From: Apostichopus japonicus
Lineage: Eukaryota > Echinodermata > Holothuroidea > Aspidochirotida > Stichopodidae
Reading direction: 5' to 3'
Assembly: GCF_037975245.1 (NCBI RefSeq)
Contig: NC_092580.1
Location: 19,518,501-19,582,500, forward strand
DNA: 64,000 nt
Below, one piece after another: positions 50,601 to 55,442 of the stretch. The position numbers and the translations under genes were made by a program. The notes below the pieces were generated by a model. That model saw nothing but the letters and a program-made list of their open reading frames with translations. It had not been told where the DNA came from and did not search any database. How positions within the stretch are numbered: the first letter of the stretch is position 1; the number at the start of each line of letters is the position of its first letter.

Positions 50601-53600
50601 TTTGGTGAAGTTATTTCTGTTAGTAAAGTGTCTTAGGTCTAGCTTGTTTGACATGAATGAATCAACAGGGCAAGATTATGAAATTTCATATAATCATGAA
50701 ATGGGTGAAGTTATTTTATCAACCACATTCATACTTTTGACTTTTTATTTCAGCTTAATGGTTTTGTCAATTTGTATGTCCAGATGCAAATCTGTAGTAT
50801 ATGGATAAGATTCTGTTGATAGGTTTATAGTGAAATTGCAGCAGTGATCATTGTCCCATAAGAAAGTTTAGATACAACAGTGACAATATCATTTTATTTA
50901 GGGTATGGACTACTCCTAAATCACTAAATCATACATTTTGTTGATGAGTTTTGTAATTATTGAAGACTGTTACTTTTTATGATCCTTGCTGCGGCCGAAT
51001 GGATAAAGGCGGTAGTATTTGAAGCAATGAGGCTTAGCAATCGGGAGGTTCCGGGTTCGATACCCAGCTGGGTCACAGTAAGGTGGGTTTTTTTTCCAAG
51101 AGAAATCTATGGTTTTCCCACCTAAAATGACTTTTCATTGGAAATTGGAAAGATTCCAAACTTGAGTGAAATTAAAAAGTTGTAATCCATAAGCCCTTGC
51201 GGGTTTCTCCCACATTTCTGATCCCTTAAGCGTCGTACAAAAAACTGCTGATTATTAATTTTATTAATTTGTTTCCGTCGTTGTTTAGATCTGGTACAAT
51301 GGAACCAGGAGATCGGTTACTCGCTATAGATGACATTCACGTGGATACATTCACAGTAGACGAGGCTCTTCATCTCTTGAGACAGGCCGATGATGTGGTC
51401 AAACTAAGGGTCAAGAAAGATGAGGCTTATTCAGGTGAGAAGATCAAAATGCTCCTTGGAGATCCCTTAGTTGTTCAGTGTATGAAGTTGTGTGAAGTAT
51501 GATCAGATAGAGAAACCACAGTCAGTCCATGCTAGTCCTCGTTTCTAAGATTAAAAGCATGAATCAATGAAGGAAGCAAATGAGTCATTAATTAATGTGG
51601 AGGAATCATTCAATGTATTGACACTCCAATGAAGTTTACAACAATACTGAGATGAGGCTCCATGTGAAAAGCTGATCCATAGATTGATCATACGCCTAGA
51701 GAAGGAAAATTGTGTGCTTTTGTCTGAAAGCTAAAGCTTCCTTATTGTGAGTCTGTTGTAGTGAATAAAAAAAGACAAGGCTTTTGAAAGAGGTATTTGA
51801 ATACAGAATTAAAGCTCCTCAGAATAATCACTTCAATTGAACATTCTTTGCCTCCAGTCCATTATTGGAGCAAGTTTTTATTTAACTTGATTTCTTTTAC
51901 ATTATGAAAGAACGAGAATGTTTCCATTCAGTTGCAACAATCACCTTTGACACAAAGGTCATATGGCAAGTTAATAGTTTTTTTCTGTACTTGAATTGGC
52001 CAGGGAAGGCATTGAGCCTAGGGAATGGCAGGGAGGGGGGGATGGGAGGGGGTTGGGGCAGAATTTGAGAGGCAGTGGAACATGCCACCCCTGTATCCCT
52101 GGCTCCTCCATTCCTTGGATTGATTGTACTAAATCTGACAGTTTTCTTCTTCAACTGGTATCATTTGCAGATGAGCCTTCAGTCAGTGGTGCAATCTCTT
52201 ACTCTGTGGAGCTTATACGACACGGTGGTCCGTTAGGGATCACGATATCAGGGACAGAGGAACGCTTTGACCCTGTCGTGATATCGGGGTTGACAGAAGG
52301 AGGCTTAGCAGAGAGGTATGTACTTTCTTGTGTGTTTGCAGAGATCCGCTGTGTGTCTCATAAACACAACTAGATCCATACGTTCAATCGCAAGTTAAAT
52401 GACAGGAAGTTTGTTTATTGAACTGAATAGAAATGATGTTGTTTTAGCTGTTCCTGAAGATATGTTGCTCTTATTATGATTAAAACCTGTAAGAGTCATA
52501 TCACCTGAATTTTCCATCAGGTAATGGAATTTTTATTTATGATGATTTTTTTTTATTGATGATATTTTGGTTTTTTGAATATTTCAATTTTTGATTGATG
52601 ATTTTTATGATGATTTTTGTTGTTGATTGATAAGGGGTTTTGACAGTTACTTTATAAAATTTTTGTCTTGTTGGAGAGGAAGCTCTCCGTAGAAAAAACC
52701 CATGAAATAAATCTTCTGGAATATGAATATTATATGAATATGAATATGCAAAATAGAATAAATATAGATATAAAGCAATACTTCCAGAAGCAGTTTAGTT
52801 CCACCCTCAGGAAATCATGAATATTCAAGAGGCTGTTTTATTTTTCCTCTTCAGAACCGGTGCTATTCACTTAGGAGACCGTCTTCTTGCCATCAATTCT
52901 GTATCTTTGAGAGGTAAGACTCTCTCAGAGGCCATTAGGCTGCTGCAGAATGCTGGAGATGTTGTAATACTCAAGGTCAGCAAACAGGAGAGACCAAGAA
53001 GAGGTTCCTTGAACGAGCTCGGCCTGACAGAAAGACACGAGGTAAGGGATAGGCCTTCCTGATGTTAACAGTTTACCTTTAACTTAATGCATCCAGTTGC
53101 TTTTCATAATATATTTTAACATTGCTCATCAGAGTTTTGCTTTTATATTGTTTCTATAAGCTGGTTTTTAGCCTTGAGAGTTAAAGTGTCATCTTAGCCC
53201 TGATTTATATATGCAAATCAGATGCACAGAATACAGGGCTATGAAAAGTCTGGTAGGTTTAGGACAAAGAGTTACTCTTGAAAACTTTGAAATGTATTGT
53301 CTCAAGATGAAAACATCTTGTCACAATTAAAACTAGTAATATAGTTTCTGTTTGAAACGTGTTTAAAGATAATCTTACTGGGTAATTTTAACAAGATTTA
53401 TTATTGATCATTTATTTACTTTTACGGTTAATATGATCTGGATAACCTTATCATTGCATATTCATGGATCTGAGAAAGGAAACAGATTTGTTTACCTTGT
53501 GTCTTACGTACTTACCTTGTGTCTTACGTTCAATATATTTGGATGATTTTTCGAAACTTCTTTCTGAAGTATATGTCTTTGGCACTTAACTCTATAACAC

Positions 53601-55374
53601 ATCTAATCATTGCTGCAGGTCCATGAAATACTTCCAATTTAATACCTAATTGTGGATGTTGTATCTTATATTGTATGCTACTGTCAAACTAGCTCACCGA
53701 TCATCATTCATCTCTCTTTTATCCCATGCAGCGAGAGGGGCGTCGATCGAGAGCTATGAGCCCAGCACGTTCTGGGACCCTGCCTTCGATGTTCAGGAGC
53801 TACAGTACGGATCAGCCCGGCACCCCCATCATCCCCGACGATAGGATCAGATATGACAACTGGGAGGAATCCGGTCTAGACACTGGCTACCAGAGTCATT
53901 ACACCCACCATTCCAGGTCGATATCCCCCGCCACGGCCAGATCTCGATCCAGGGCCAGCAGCATGTCGCCCTCACGTAGCAGACAGAGTCGGAGACATGC
54001 GAGCGTGTCTCCCTCCAGGAGGAGCAATAGGGGGCGACATTCACGTCGGCCGTCGTATTCGGGTTCCCCTTACGATATGAGTGACGAGGAGATGGACCAT
54101 CCCATGCTGTCGGTCGATTACCGGGATCAGTATCGCCAGACGGACGGTTACAGAGAGTACGACGATAGCTACCCACCCCCGTCGAGGAGGAATGGTAGGC
54201 TGCCACCAGATGATCGGATGGATAGACCAGTGGAATATTTTCAGGACAATGGGTATAACAATTACCCTATGGCAGGTGCCAATGGTTTGTCTGTAAACCA
54301 AGGCAGCATGAACTTGAACGGTGGCAGTTCCAGTCACGACATACCGACCAACGGTAGCTTCGGTCGGTACGTCAAGCGAAGAGACCGGTCGGTGGACCGC
54401 AGGGACAGATCTTTGCCTGGTTCCAAAGCCACCACCCCACCCCCAGTGCTAGACGATCACGGTAAACCCAGCTATTCGGATCCCGAATCTAGGGATATAT
54501 CCACTCCACCAGCTGTAGGGTTTGAAAGCTTGACCAGCAGGATGGATTCAATATCCATGCAAAGCTTTGAGGAGGGCAAGCAGCTAAGTGACAGCGATGG
54601 AGCGCCGGCCCCCGTAGAGCTACTCCGGGTCGCCCTCTACAAGGACAGCGACGTGGAGGACTTTGGCTTCAGCGTGTCCGACGGTATCACAGAGAAAGGA
54701 GTGTTCGTGAATACCATCAGACCTGGCGGACCAGCCGCCAAGCAGGGCAGTGTCCGTCCGTTTGACCGAGTCCTGCAGGTAAAGACTGTAGCTACTTTGC
54801 AGTTCAAATAACACGTCGATTAGGACAAAAGTTTCTTCAAAAAAATGATTTTATGTTTCTTGAAACATTGTTGAATATCAACATATATATGCAGATATAC
54901 TGTAAGCCACACATCATCATGTAAGAAAGGGATTAATCAGTTTTCCATTAGTTGGAGAAGTGGAAGGTTTGGGTGGGAATTTGCAAAGCGGAGGAGATGA
55001 GGCGATTGTGTTACAGATTTCTGTGTACTAATAAAGGTATGGTTCTGTCACTGAAGGGCTGCAACACATTCTAAAATGGATGATTGACTTCTCTTCATGC
55101 ACCCCCACTTTGCCCCCCTTTTATTCTCAAATATATTTTCATTTAATTTCAATTTGATCTTCAGGTTAATCAAACAAGAACCAGAAACTTTGACTGTTGT
55201 ATGGTGGTACCGTTAATCGCTGCCTCTGGCAACAAGCTGGATCTAGTCCTCAGCCGCAACCCCATCGCTCAGTTGAAGTTGGGACCGCCGTCAGATGGGT
55301 TGGGTGCTAGCCCATCCAGACCATCAGAGAATGGGCACCAAGATAGCAATGACAGCTCTCAAGTCAGCATGTGA
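8589..55374 (+). CDS. GRIP1: GRIP1/2-type seven-PDZ scaffold protein, 18 coding exons (spliced)
   Basis: Joining 18 exons gives 3501 nt, or 1166 residues, with every phase consistent and every intron GT-AG. PDZ domains by approximate residue: PDZ1 47-132, PDZ2 147-236, PDZ3 247-330, PDZ4 449-538, PDZ5 547-633, PDZ6 646-729, PDZ7 1043-1131. The carboxylate-binding loops read GFGL, SFGF, HLGI, DFGI, GLGL, PLGI and DFGF. Domain number, spacing and linker motifs (LSLAST before PDZ4; [14 protein letters not shown] in PDZ7) identify GRIP. Vertebrate GRIP proteins are cytoplasmic scaffolds that bind AMPA-receptor GluA2/3 tails (PDZ4-5), ephrin/Eph and liprin partners (PDZ6), Fras/Frem proteins (PDZ1) and GRASP-1 (PDZ7). 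Those roles are family knowledge, not shown here. A single pre-duplication GRIP is expected in invertebrate deuterostomes, so the symbol means the GRIP1/GRIP2 co-orthologue. The start-codon exon is the weakest part. Confidence 0.93.
9776..9805. repeat. Short hairpin next to a G9 run
   Basis: CCTTGCC and GGCAAGG arms flank a short loop near 9770-9795, followed by GGGG, A and nine Gs. It may form a local hairpin; no function is evident. Confidence 0.4.
10846..10977. repeat. 66-bp tandem duplication
   Basis: Two adjacent copies start AGAAAATTAACAATAGATTT (10846 and 10912). They differ at only a few bases, for example ATGTATGTGC against ATTTATGTGC. Confidence 0.9.
17006..17060. repeat. 14-bp AT-rich tandem repeat
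   Basis: About four imperfect copies of TTCAGTATATAAAG. Confidence 0.8.
18185..18305 (-). repeat. Dispersed 121-bp repeat, copy A
   Basis: This block is similar over its full length to the reverse complement of 34094-34214. Shared words include TACCTGTCTCCCACTC, ATCTACCTAACTACACA, CACTGCGCCCTC and CCGAATCTACCA. Read on the minus strand it contains GGCGCAGTG, reminiscent of a tRNA A-box, but no B-box is apparent. It is an unclassified interspersed element. Confidence 0.75.
18388..19107 (+). CDS. Candidate small three-exon gene inside GRIP intron 1 (hypothetical, 62 aa)
   Basis: Proposed exons are 18388-18443, 18557-18658 and 19077-19107, with introns of 113 and 418 bp. All junctions are GT-AG and the phases agree (2, then 2). 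The product starts [19 protein letters not shown], continues with [20 protein letters not shown] and then [12 protein letters not shown], and ends HNRAITKLG before TAA. It is basic with two Cys residues and no obvious signal peptide. I do not recognise the family. Exon 2 is the strongest part; exon 3 is one of at least two phase-compatible endings (the other stops near 18765). It cannot be a simple GRIP first exon, because exon 2 of GRIP needs a phase-1 partner. It could be a chance ORF or an old retrocopy. Confidence 0.3.
19430..19530 (-). repeat. tRNA-SINE-like fragment, reverse orientation
   Basis: Read on the minus strand, this contains CAATCGGGAGGTTCGGGGTT followed by CAATGCCA. That closely matches the B-box part of the SINE at 50987-51250 (CAATCGGGAGGTTCCGGGTT). 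The flanks diverge, so only a fragment or related subfamily is present. Confidence 0.5.
19570..19634 (+). repeat. Dispersed repeat fragment shared with 36.84-36.91 kb
   Basis: A 26-bp block (19609-19634) is identical to 36882-36907, and both are preceded by TTTGAGAT and a G-rich stretch. It is part of an unclassified interspersed repeat. Confidence 0.6.
20232..20285. repeat. Two-copy 24-bp tandem repeat
   Basis: ATGTCCTCATAAATAAA occurs twice in tandem with slightly different ends. Confidence 0.8.
20330..20385. repeat. 19-bp tandem repeat, three copies
   Basis: TTGGTGTCCCCTGTGAGTG is repeated nearly three times; the last copy is imperfect. Confidence 0.9.
25123..25209 (+). CDS. GRIP1: GRIP exon 2 (residues 15-43)
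   Basis: The acceptor follows TTTTGTTTTACAG and the donor is GTGAGT. The chosen frame ([20 protein letters not shown]...) is fixed by the phase-1 junction with exon 3. Another frame is also open across the exon but would break that junction. It encodes a polar linker ahead of PDZ1, low in conservation as in other GRIP proteins. Confidence 0.8.
25330..25960. repeat. Degenerate minisatellite split by an insertion
   Basis: Imperfect repeats around TGTACCTTGAAATAT / ATACATGTATG fill 25.33-25.60 kb and resume at 25.84-25.96 kb. The middle (about 25.62-25.84 kb) differs sharply in composition and looks like an inserted element. Confidence 0.65.
25655..25840 (+). mobile_element. Degenerate tRNA-derived SINE candidate
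   Basis: CTGGTAGCATTGGTAA resembles a Pol III A-box, and 40 bases later AATTTCAAACCCA resembles a decayed B-box (consensus GGTTCGAATCC). The spacing fits a tRNA head. The body and ends cannot be defined. Confidence 0.4.
26984..27029 (+). promoter_or_regulatory. Possible enhancer motif cluster (DR1, half-site, E-box)
   Basis: GGGTCA-A-AGGTTA at 26984-26996 is a direct repeat with one-base spacing, like RXR/HNF4-type sites. AGGTCA follows at 27003-27008 and the palindromic E-box CACATGTG at 27022-27029. Motif matches alone are weak evidence. Confidence 0.2.
29380..29449 (+). CDS. GRIP1: Candidate alternative first exon of GRIP
   Basis: ATG opens [20 protein letters not shown] then VRN and a possible GT donor at 29450, leaving phase 1. 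That phase fits exon 3 exactly and would produce an isoform lacking exons 1-2. Codon content looks protein-like against the AT-rich surroundings. The donor (G|GTACAA) is weak, and if unspliced the frame ends seven codons later at TAA. Vertebrate GRIP genes are known to use alternative amino termini, which makes this plausible but unproven. Confidence 0.3.
30187..30258 (+). CDS. GRIP1: GRIP exon 3, start of PDZ1 (residues 44-67)
   Basis: The acceptor is TTACAG and the donor GTAAGT. It encodes [20 protein letters not shown], strand beta-A and the GFGL carboxylate-binding loop of PDZ1. The intron after it falls at the IS|GG turn in phase 1, as it does in PDZ5. Confidence 0.93.
30637..30846 (+). 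CDS. GRIP1: GRIP exon 4, rest of PDZ1 (residues 68-137)
   Basis: Encodes [20 protein letters not shown], then the [12 protein letters not shown] turn, the helix-B segment [14 protein letters not shown] and the last strand VKIELEHE. Residue for residue this is close to vertebrate GRIP PDZ1. No intron interrupts the [10 protein letters not shown] site where PDZ2-PDZ6 are split. Phase 1 at both ends. Confidence 0.96.
30847..32333 (+). other. GRIP intron 4
   Basis: A 1.5-kb intron with G/C-rich, repeat-like patches near 30.88-30.97 kb and 31.13-31.21 kb, and a polypyrimidine tract before exon 5. Nothing else is recognisable. Confidence 0.6.
32334..32496 (+). CDS. GRIP1: GRIP exon 5, first half of PDZ2 (residues 138-192)
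   Basis: Encodes [21 protein letters not shown] and the [15 protein letters not shown] segment. The SFGF loop replaces GLGF, as in vertebrate GRIP PDZ2. The exon ends in phase 2 within the Arg codon of PADR. Confidence 0.95.
33249..33608. mobile_element. MITE with 33-bp terminal inverted repeats
   Basis: The left TIR begins at 33251 with GAATAACGAAGGCAGGGATC. The minus strand of 33574-33606 begins GAATAACGAAGGCAAGGATC, and the match continues through AAAGACAATTTAT with that single mismatch. TTAA lies two bases outside each TIR (33245-33248 and 33609-33612), so a TTAA target duplication is likely but not certain. It is non-coding. The outer 18 bp on the left recurs at about 40.15 kb. Confidence 0.85.
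34094..34214 (+). repeat. Dispersed 121-bp repeat, copy B
   Basis: Inverted relative to copy A at 18185-18305, with about the same length and colinear throughout. The family is unclassified. Confidence 0.75.
35650..35795 (+). CDS. GRIP1: GRIP exon 6, second half of PDZ2 (residues 192-240)
   Basis: Encodes [18 protein letters not shown], helix B ([13 protein letters not shown]) and the last strand [10 protein letters not shown]. Ends in phase 1. YDVSVM at the domain end is shared with vertebrate GRIP. Confidence 0.96.
36837..36907 (+). repeat. Dispersed repeat fragment shared with 19.57-19.63 kb
   Basis: Contains the 26-bp block identical to 19609-19634, with similar G-rich sequence just upstream. 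Confidence 0.6.
37969..38027. repeat. Short tandem repeat, TTTGTACTCGTACTCAC type
   Basis: About three imperfect copies of a unit of roughly 17 bp. Confidence 0.7.
41569..41716 (+). CDS. GRIP1: GRIP exon 7, first half of PDZ3 (residues 241-290)
   Basis: Encodes [20 protein letters not shown] and [14 protein letters not shown]. The loop is HLGI. Vertebrate GRIP PDZ3 has the same GPLLVEV-KTPGA-LG framework. Ends in phase 2 in the Arg codon. Confidence 0.96.
41717..43314 (+). other. GRIP intron 7
   Basis: A 1.6-kb intron, with a degenerate 66-67-bp minisatellite at about 41.93-42.39 kb. Nothing else is evident. Confidence 0.65.
41930..42390. repeat. Degenerate 66-67-bp minisatellite
   Basis: Units contain AATAAGTGTACCAAATA and TTGTCTTGATCCTCAAATCA. 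Anchors at about 42004, 42071, 42137, 42204 and 42273 are spaced 66-69 bp apart. Divergence rises toward both ends. Confidence 0.88.
43315..43502 (+). CDS. GRIP1: GRIP exon 8, second half of PDZ3 and linker (residues 290-352)
   Basis: Encodes [17 protein letters not shown], helix [14 protein letters not shown], the final strand VKLEIMPL, then the start of the PDZ3-PDZ4 linker. Ends in phase 1. Confidence 0.95.
43963..44162. repeat. 200-bp direct repeat, left copy
   Basis: Begins AAATCAAACACATTGAATTA and ends GCTTCATCTGTTT. It pairs with 44610-44812 at roughly 90 percent identity by eye. Confidence 0.9.
44163..44609 (-). mobile_element. Non-LTR retrotransposon 3'-end fragment (candidate)
   Basis: The minus strand encodes an 84-codon frame (44620-44366) with [20 protein letters not shown] then [12 protein letters not shown]. 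This resembles the short tail that follows reverse transcriptase in CR1-like LINEs (KHPL...LR.R....P..RT.R...F). The stretch from there to an AATAAA on the minus strand (44173-44178) would be the 3' UTR. No catalytic part of a polymerase is present. Confidence 0.45.
44610..44812. repeat. 200-bp direct repeat, right copy
   Basis: Direct copy of 43963-44162, with scattered substitutions and a few small indels. Confidence 0.9.
45048..45281 (+). CDS. GRIP1: GRIP exon 9, PDZ3-PDZ4 linker (residues 353-430)
   Basis: A Ser/Gly/Asn/Met-rich linker ([14 protein letters not shown] and similar) ends in a basic patch, [11 protein letters not shown]. Vertebrate GRIP1 has a comparable Ser-rich linker ending in a Lys/Arg cluster before LSLAS. 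The linker is variable between species. Phase 1 to phase 1. Confidence 0.9.
45282..46171 (+). other. GRIP intron 9, with duplicated acceptor region
   Basis: Starts with an ATCA/ATCT-rich simple repeat (45290-45345). It ends in a 111-bp tandem duplication that copies the acceptor and 47 bp of exon 10. Confidence 0.75.
46000..46221 (+). repeat. 111-bp tandem duplication across the exon 10 acceptor
   Basis: Copy 1 is 46000-46110 and copy 2 is 46111-46221. Each has AACCAxTGGATTxAACCAG, CTGATTTCAATCTxTCACAG and the start of exon 10. By eye there are about seven differences over the first 108 bp. Confidence 0.95.
46061..46110 (+). pseudogene. Decoy copy of the GRIP exon 10 start, ending in a stop
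   Basis: After a duplicated acceptor (CTGTCACAG) this reads [16 protein letters not shown] and then TAA at 46108-46110. Its four differences from the true exon over the 16 codons are all synonymous third-position changes. If spliced onto exon 9, it would end the protein after PDZ3. If unused, it is simply intronic debris. Confidence 0.8.
46172..46358 (+). CDS. GRIP1: GRIP exon 10, first half of PDZ4 (residues 431-493)
   Basis: Encodes [20 protein letters not shown], then [19 protein letters not shown] and a [15 protein letters not shown] segment. LSLAS just upstream of PDZ4 is shared with vertebrate GRIP1. The loop is DFGI. In vertebrates PDZ4 folds with PDZ5 and supports binding to GluA2/3 tails. 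Ends in phase 2. Confidence 0.94.
46359..47486 (+). other. GRIP intron 10
   Basis: A 1.1-kb intron with a poly-A tract near 47108-47125. Nothing else is recognisable. Confidence 0.65.
47487..47626 (+). CDS. GRIP1: GRIP exon 11, second half of PDZ4 (residues 493-539)
   Basis: Encodes [16 protein letters not shown], helix [13 protein letters not shown], then the last strand [10 protein letters not shown]. Ends in phase 1. Confidence 0.95.
47627..48800 (+). other. GRIP intron 11
   Basis: A 1.2-kb intron with a 12-G run (47896-47907) and a short GAGTTCTATGTTTC duplication (about 48.26-48.29 kb). Confidence 0.65.
48801..48878 (+). CDS. GRIP1: GRIP exon 12, start of PDZ5 (residues 540-565)
   Basis: Encodes [20 protein letters not shown] then LGLTLS. 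VxPSSGTFxVKLP matches vertebrate GRIP. The loop is GLGL. The phase-1 intron after LTLS lies at the same place as the intron inside PDZ1. Confidence 0.94.
48879..50207 (+). other. GRIP intron 12
   Basis: A 1.3-kb intron, with a possible mobile element at 49727-50083 rich in GGGGCAC motifs. A 97-codon plus-strand ORF at 49269-49562 has no recognisable domain. Confidence 0.6.
49727..50083. mobile_element. Possible insertion flanked by 9-bp repeats
   Basis: ATTTATGAT occurs directly left (49718-49726) and right (50084-50092) of a block that opens CAGGGGGGTTGG and closes with a G9 run and CAC. AAAAAGTGGGGGGG and GGGGCAC words occur near both ends. There is no clear TIR and no poly(A) tail. The flanking repeat may be coincidental because the local sequence is AT-rich. 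Confidence 0.35.
50208..50277 (+). CDS. GRIP1: GRIP exon 13, middle of PDZ5 (residues 566-589)
   Basis: Encodes [20 protein letters not shown] then AHR. VISxxKKGSxAHR is a strong match to vertebrate GRIP PDZ5. Short exon of 70 nt, phase 1 to phase 2. Confidence 0.95.
50278..51288 (+). other. GRIP intron 13
   Basis: A 1.0-kb intron; its right quarter is a tRNA-derived SINE. The rest is AT-rich. Confidence 0.7.
50987..51250 (+). mobile_element. tRNA-derived SINE
   Basis: The tRNA-like head carries an A-box-like GCGGCCGAATGGATAAAGG and a clear B-box GGGTTCGATACCC (51054-51066). An unrelated body of about 150 bp follows, ending CTTGCGGGTTTCTCCCACA. A small A-rich tail precedes the next unique sequence. 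The head does not fold as a complete cloverleaf, so this is a retroposon rather than a tRNA gene. Exact ends and target duplication are unclear. Confidence 0.7.
51289..51434 (+). CDS. GRIP1: GRIP exon 14, second half of PDZ5 (residues 589-637)
   Basis: Encodes [19 protein letters not shown], helix [14 protein letters not shown] and last strand VKLRVKKDE. LAIDxIxxD and VKLxxxKDE match vertebrate GRIP. Ends in phase 1. Confidence 0.95.
51435..52170 (+). other. GRIP intron 14
   Basis: A 736-bp intron with a G-rich patch at about 52.03-52.06 kb. I see no other feature. Confidence 0.65.
52171..52315 (+). CDS. GRIP1: GRIP exon 15, first half of PDZ6 (residues 638-686)
   Basis: Encodes [33 protein letters not shown] and TEGGLAER. 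This is nearly identical to vertebrate GRIP1 PDZ6 ([16 protein letters not shown]), the most conserved domain in the window. The loop is PLGI. Vertebrate PDZ6 binds ephrin-B/Eph receptors and liprin-alpha. Ends in phase 2. Confidence 0.97.
52316..52854 (+). other. GRIP intron 15
   Basis: A 539-bp intron containing a TGAT/ATTTTT-rich low-complexity stretch (52.52-52.63 kb) and an ATATGAAT repeat near 52.72 kb. Confidence 0.7.
52855..53041 (+). CDS. GRIP1: GRIP exon 16, second half of PDZ6 (residues 686-748)
   Basis: Encodes [20 protein letters not shown], helix [14 protein letters not shown], strand VILKVSKQE, then a basic linker start ([12 protein letters not shown]). The TGAIHxGDRxLAINS block is shared with vertebrate GRIP. 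Ends in phase 0, unlike the other domain ends. Confidence 0.96.
53042..53731 (+). other. GRIP intron 16
   Basis: A 690-bp intron with one short direct duplication (TACCTTGTGTCTTACGT, near 53.50 kb). Nothing else is seen. Confidence 0.7.
53732..54778 (+). CDS. GRIP1: GRIP exon 17, long linker and first half of PDZ7 (residues 749-1097)
   Basis: A 1047-nt exon, phase 0 to 0, by far the longest here and more GC-rich than its surroundings. It begins with a basic Ser-rich stretch, then [14 protein letters not shown], which resembles the W-D-x-S-x-I-D-T-x-Y motif of the vertebrate GRIP1 linker. An Arg-Ser-rich block (residues 809-861) and Tyr/Asp/Pro/Asn-rich low-complexity sequence follow. The exon ends in [20 protein letters not shown] and [20 protein letters not shown] of PDZ7. 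In vertebrate GRIP1 this linker includes the kinesin-1 heavy-chain binding region; I cannot locate an equivalent. The donor is GTAAAG. Confidence 0.93.
54779..55164 (+). other. GRIP intron 17
   Basis: A 386-bp intron between the two halves of PDZ7. Nothing else is recognisable in it. Confidence 0.75.
55165..55374 (+). CDS. GRIP1: GRIP exon 18, end of PDZ7 and C-terminus (residues 1098-1166)
   Basis: Encodes [20 protein letters not shown] and [13 protein letters not shown], closely matching vertebrate GRIP PDZ7 ([22 protein letters not shown]). A 36-residue Ser/Pro-rich tail follows, ending SSQVSM before TGA at 55372-55374. Confidence 0.96.
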   Translation, partial: VNQTRTRNFDCCMVVPLIAASGNKLDLVLSRNPIAQLKLGPPSDGLGASPSRPSENGHQDSNDSSQVSM

Positions 55375-55436
55375 ATGAAAGGTTTTACTCCTTTCACGTT
55401 TTAATATTTTTACAACAAATCTAATTGTCGAAATAG

Positions 55437-55442
55437 AATAAA
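55437..55442 (+). terminator. Candidate proximal GRIP poly(A) signal
   Basis: AATAAA 63 bases after the GRIP stop codon, followed within 60 bases by a T-rich stretch. It would give a very short 3' UTR. Confidence 0.4.

Noticed and set aside
50987-51080. Functional tRNA gene
   Set aside because: The B-box is good, but the acceptor arms do not pair and a SINE-like body follows directly; better explained as a tRNA-derived SINE.
53847-54337. Minus-strand and alternative-frame ORFs of 71-119 codons over GRIP exon 17
   Set aside because: They overlap a long exon whose plus-strand frame is fixed by splice phases and PDZ7 similarity. Open alternative frames are a by-product of its GC-rich, Arg/Ser-rich composition.
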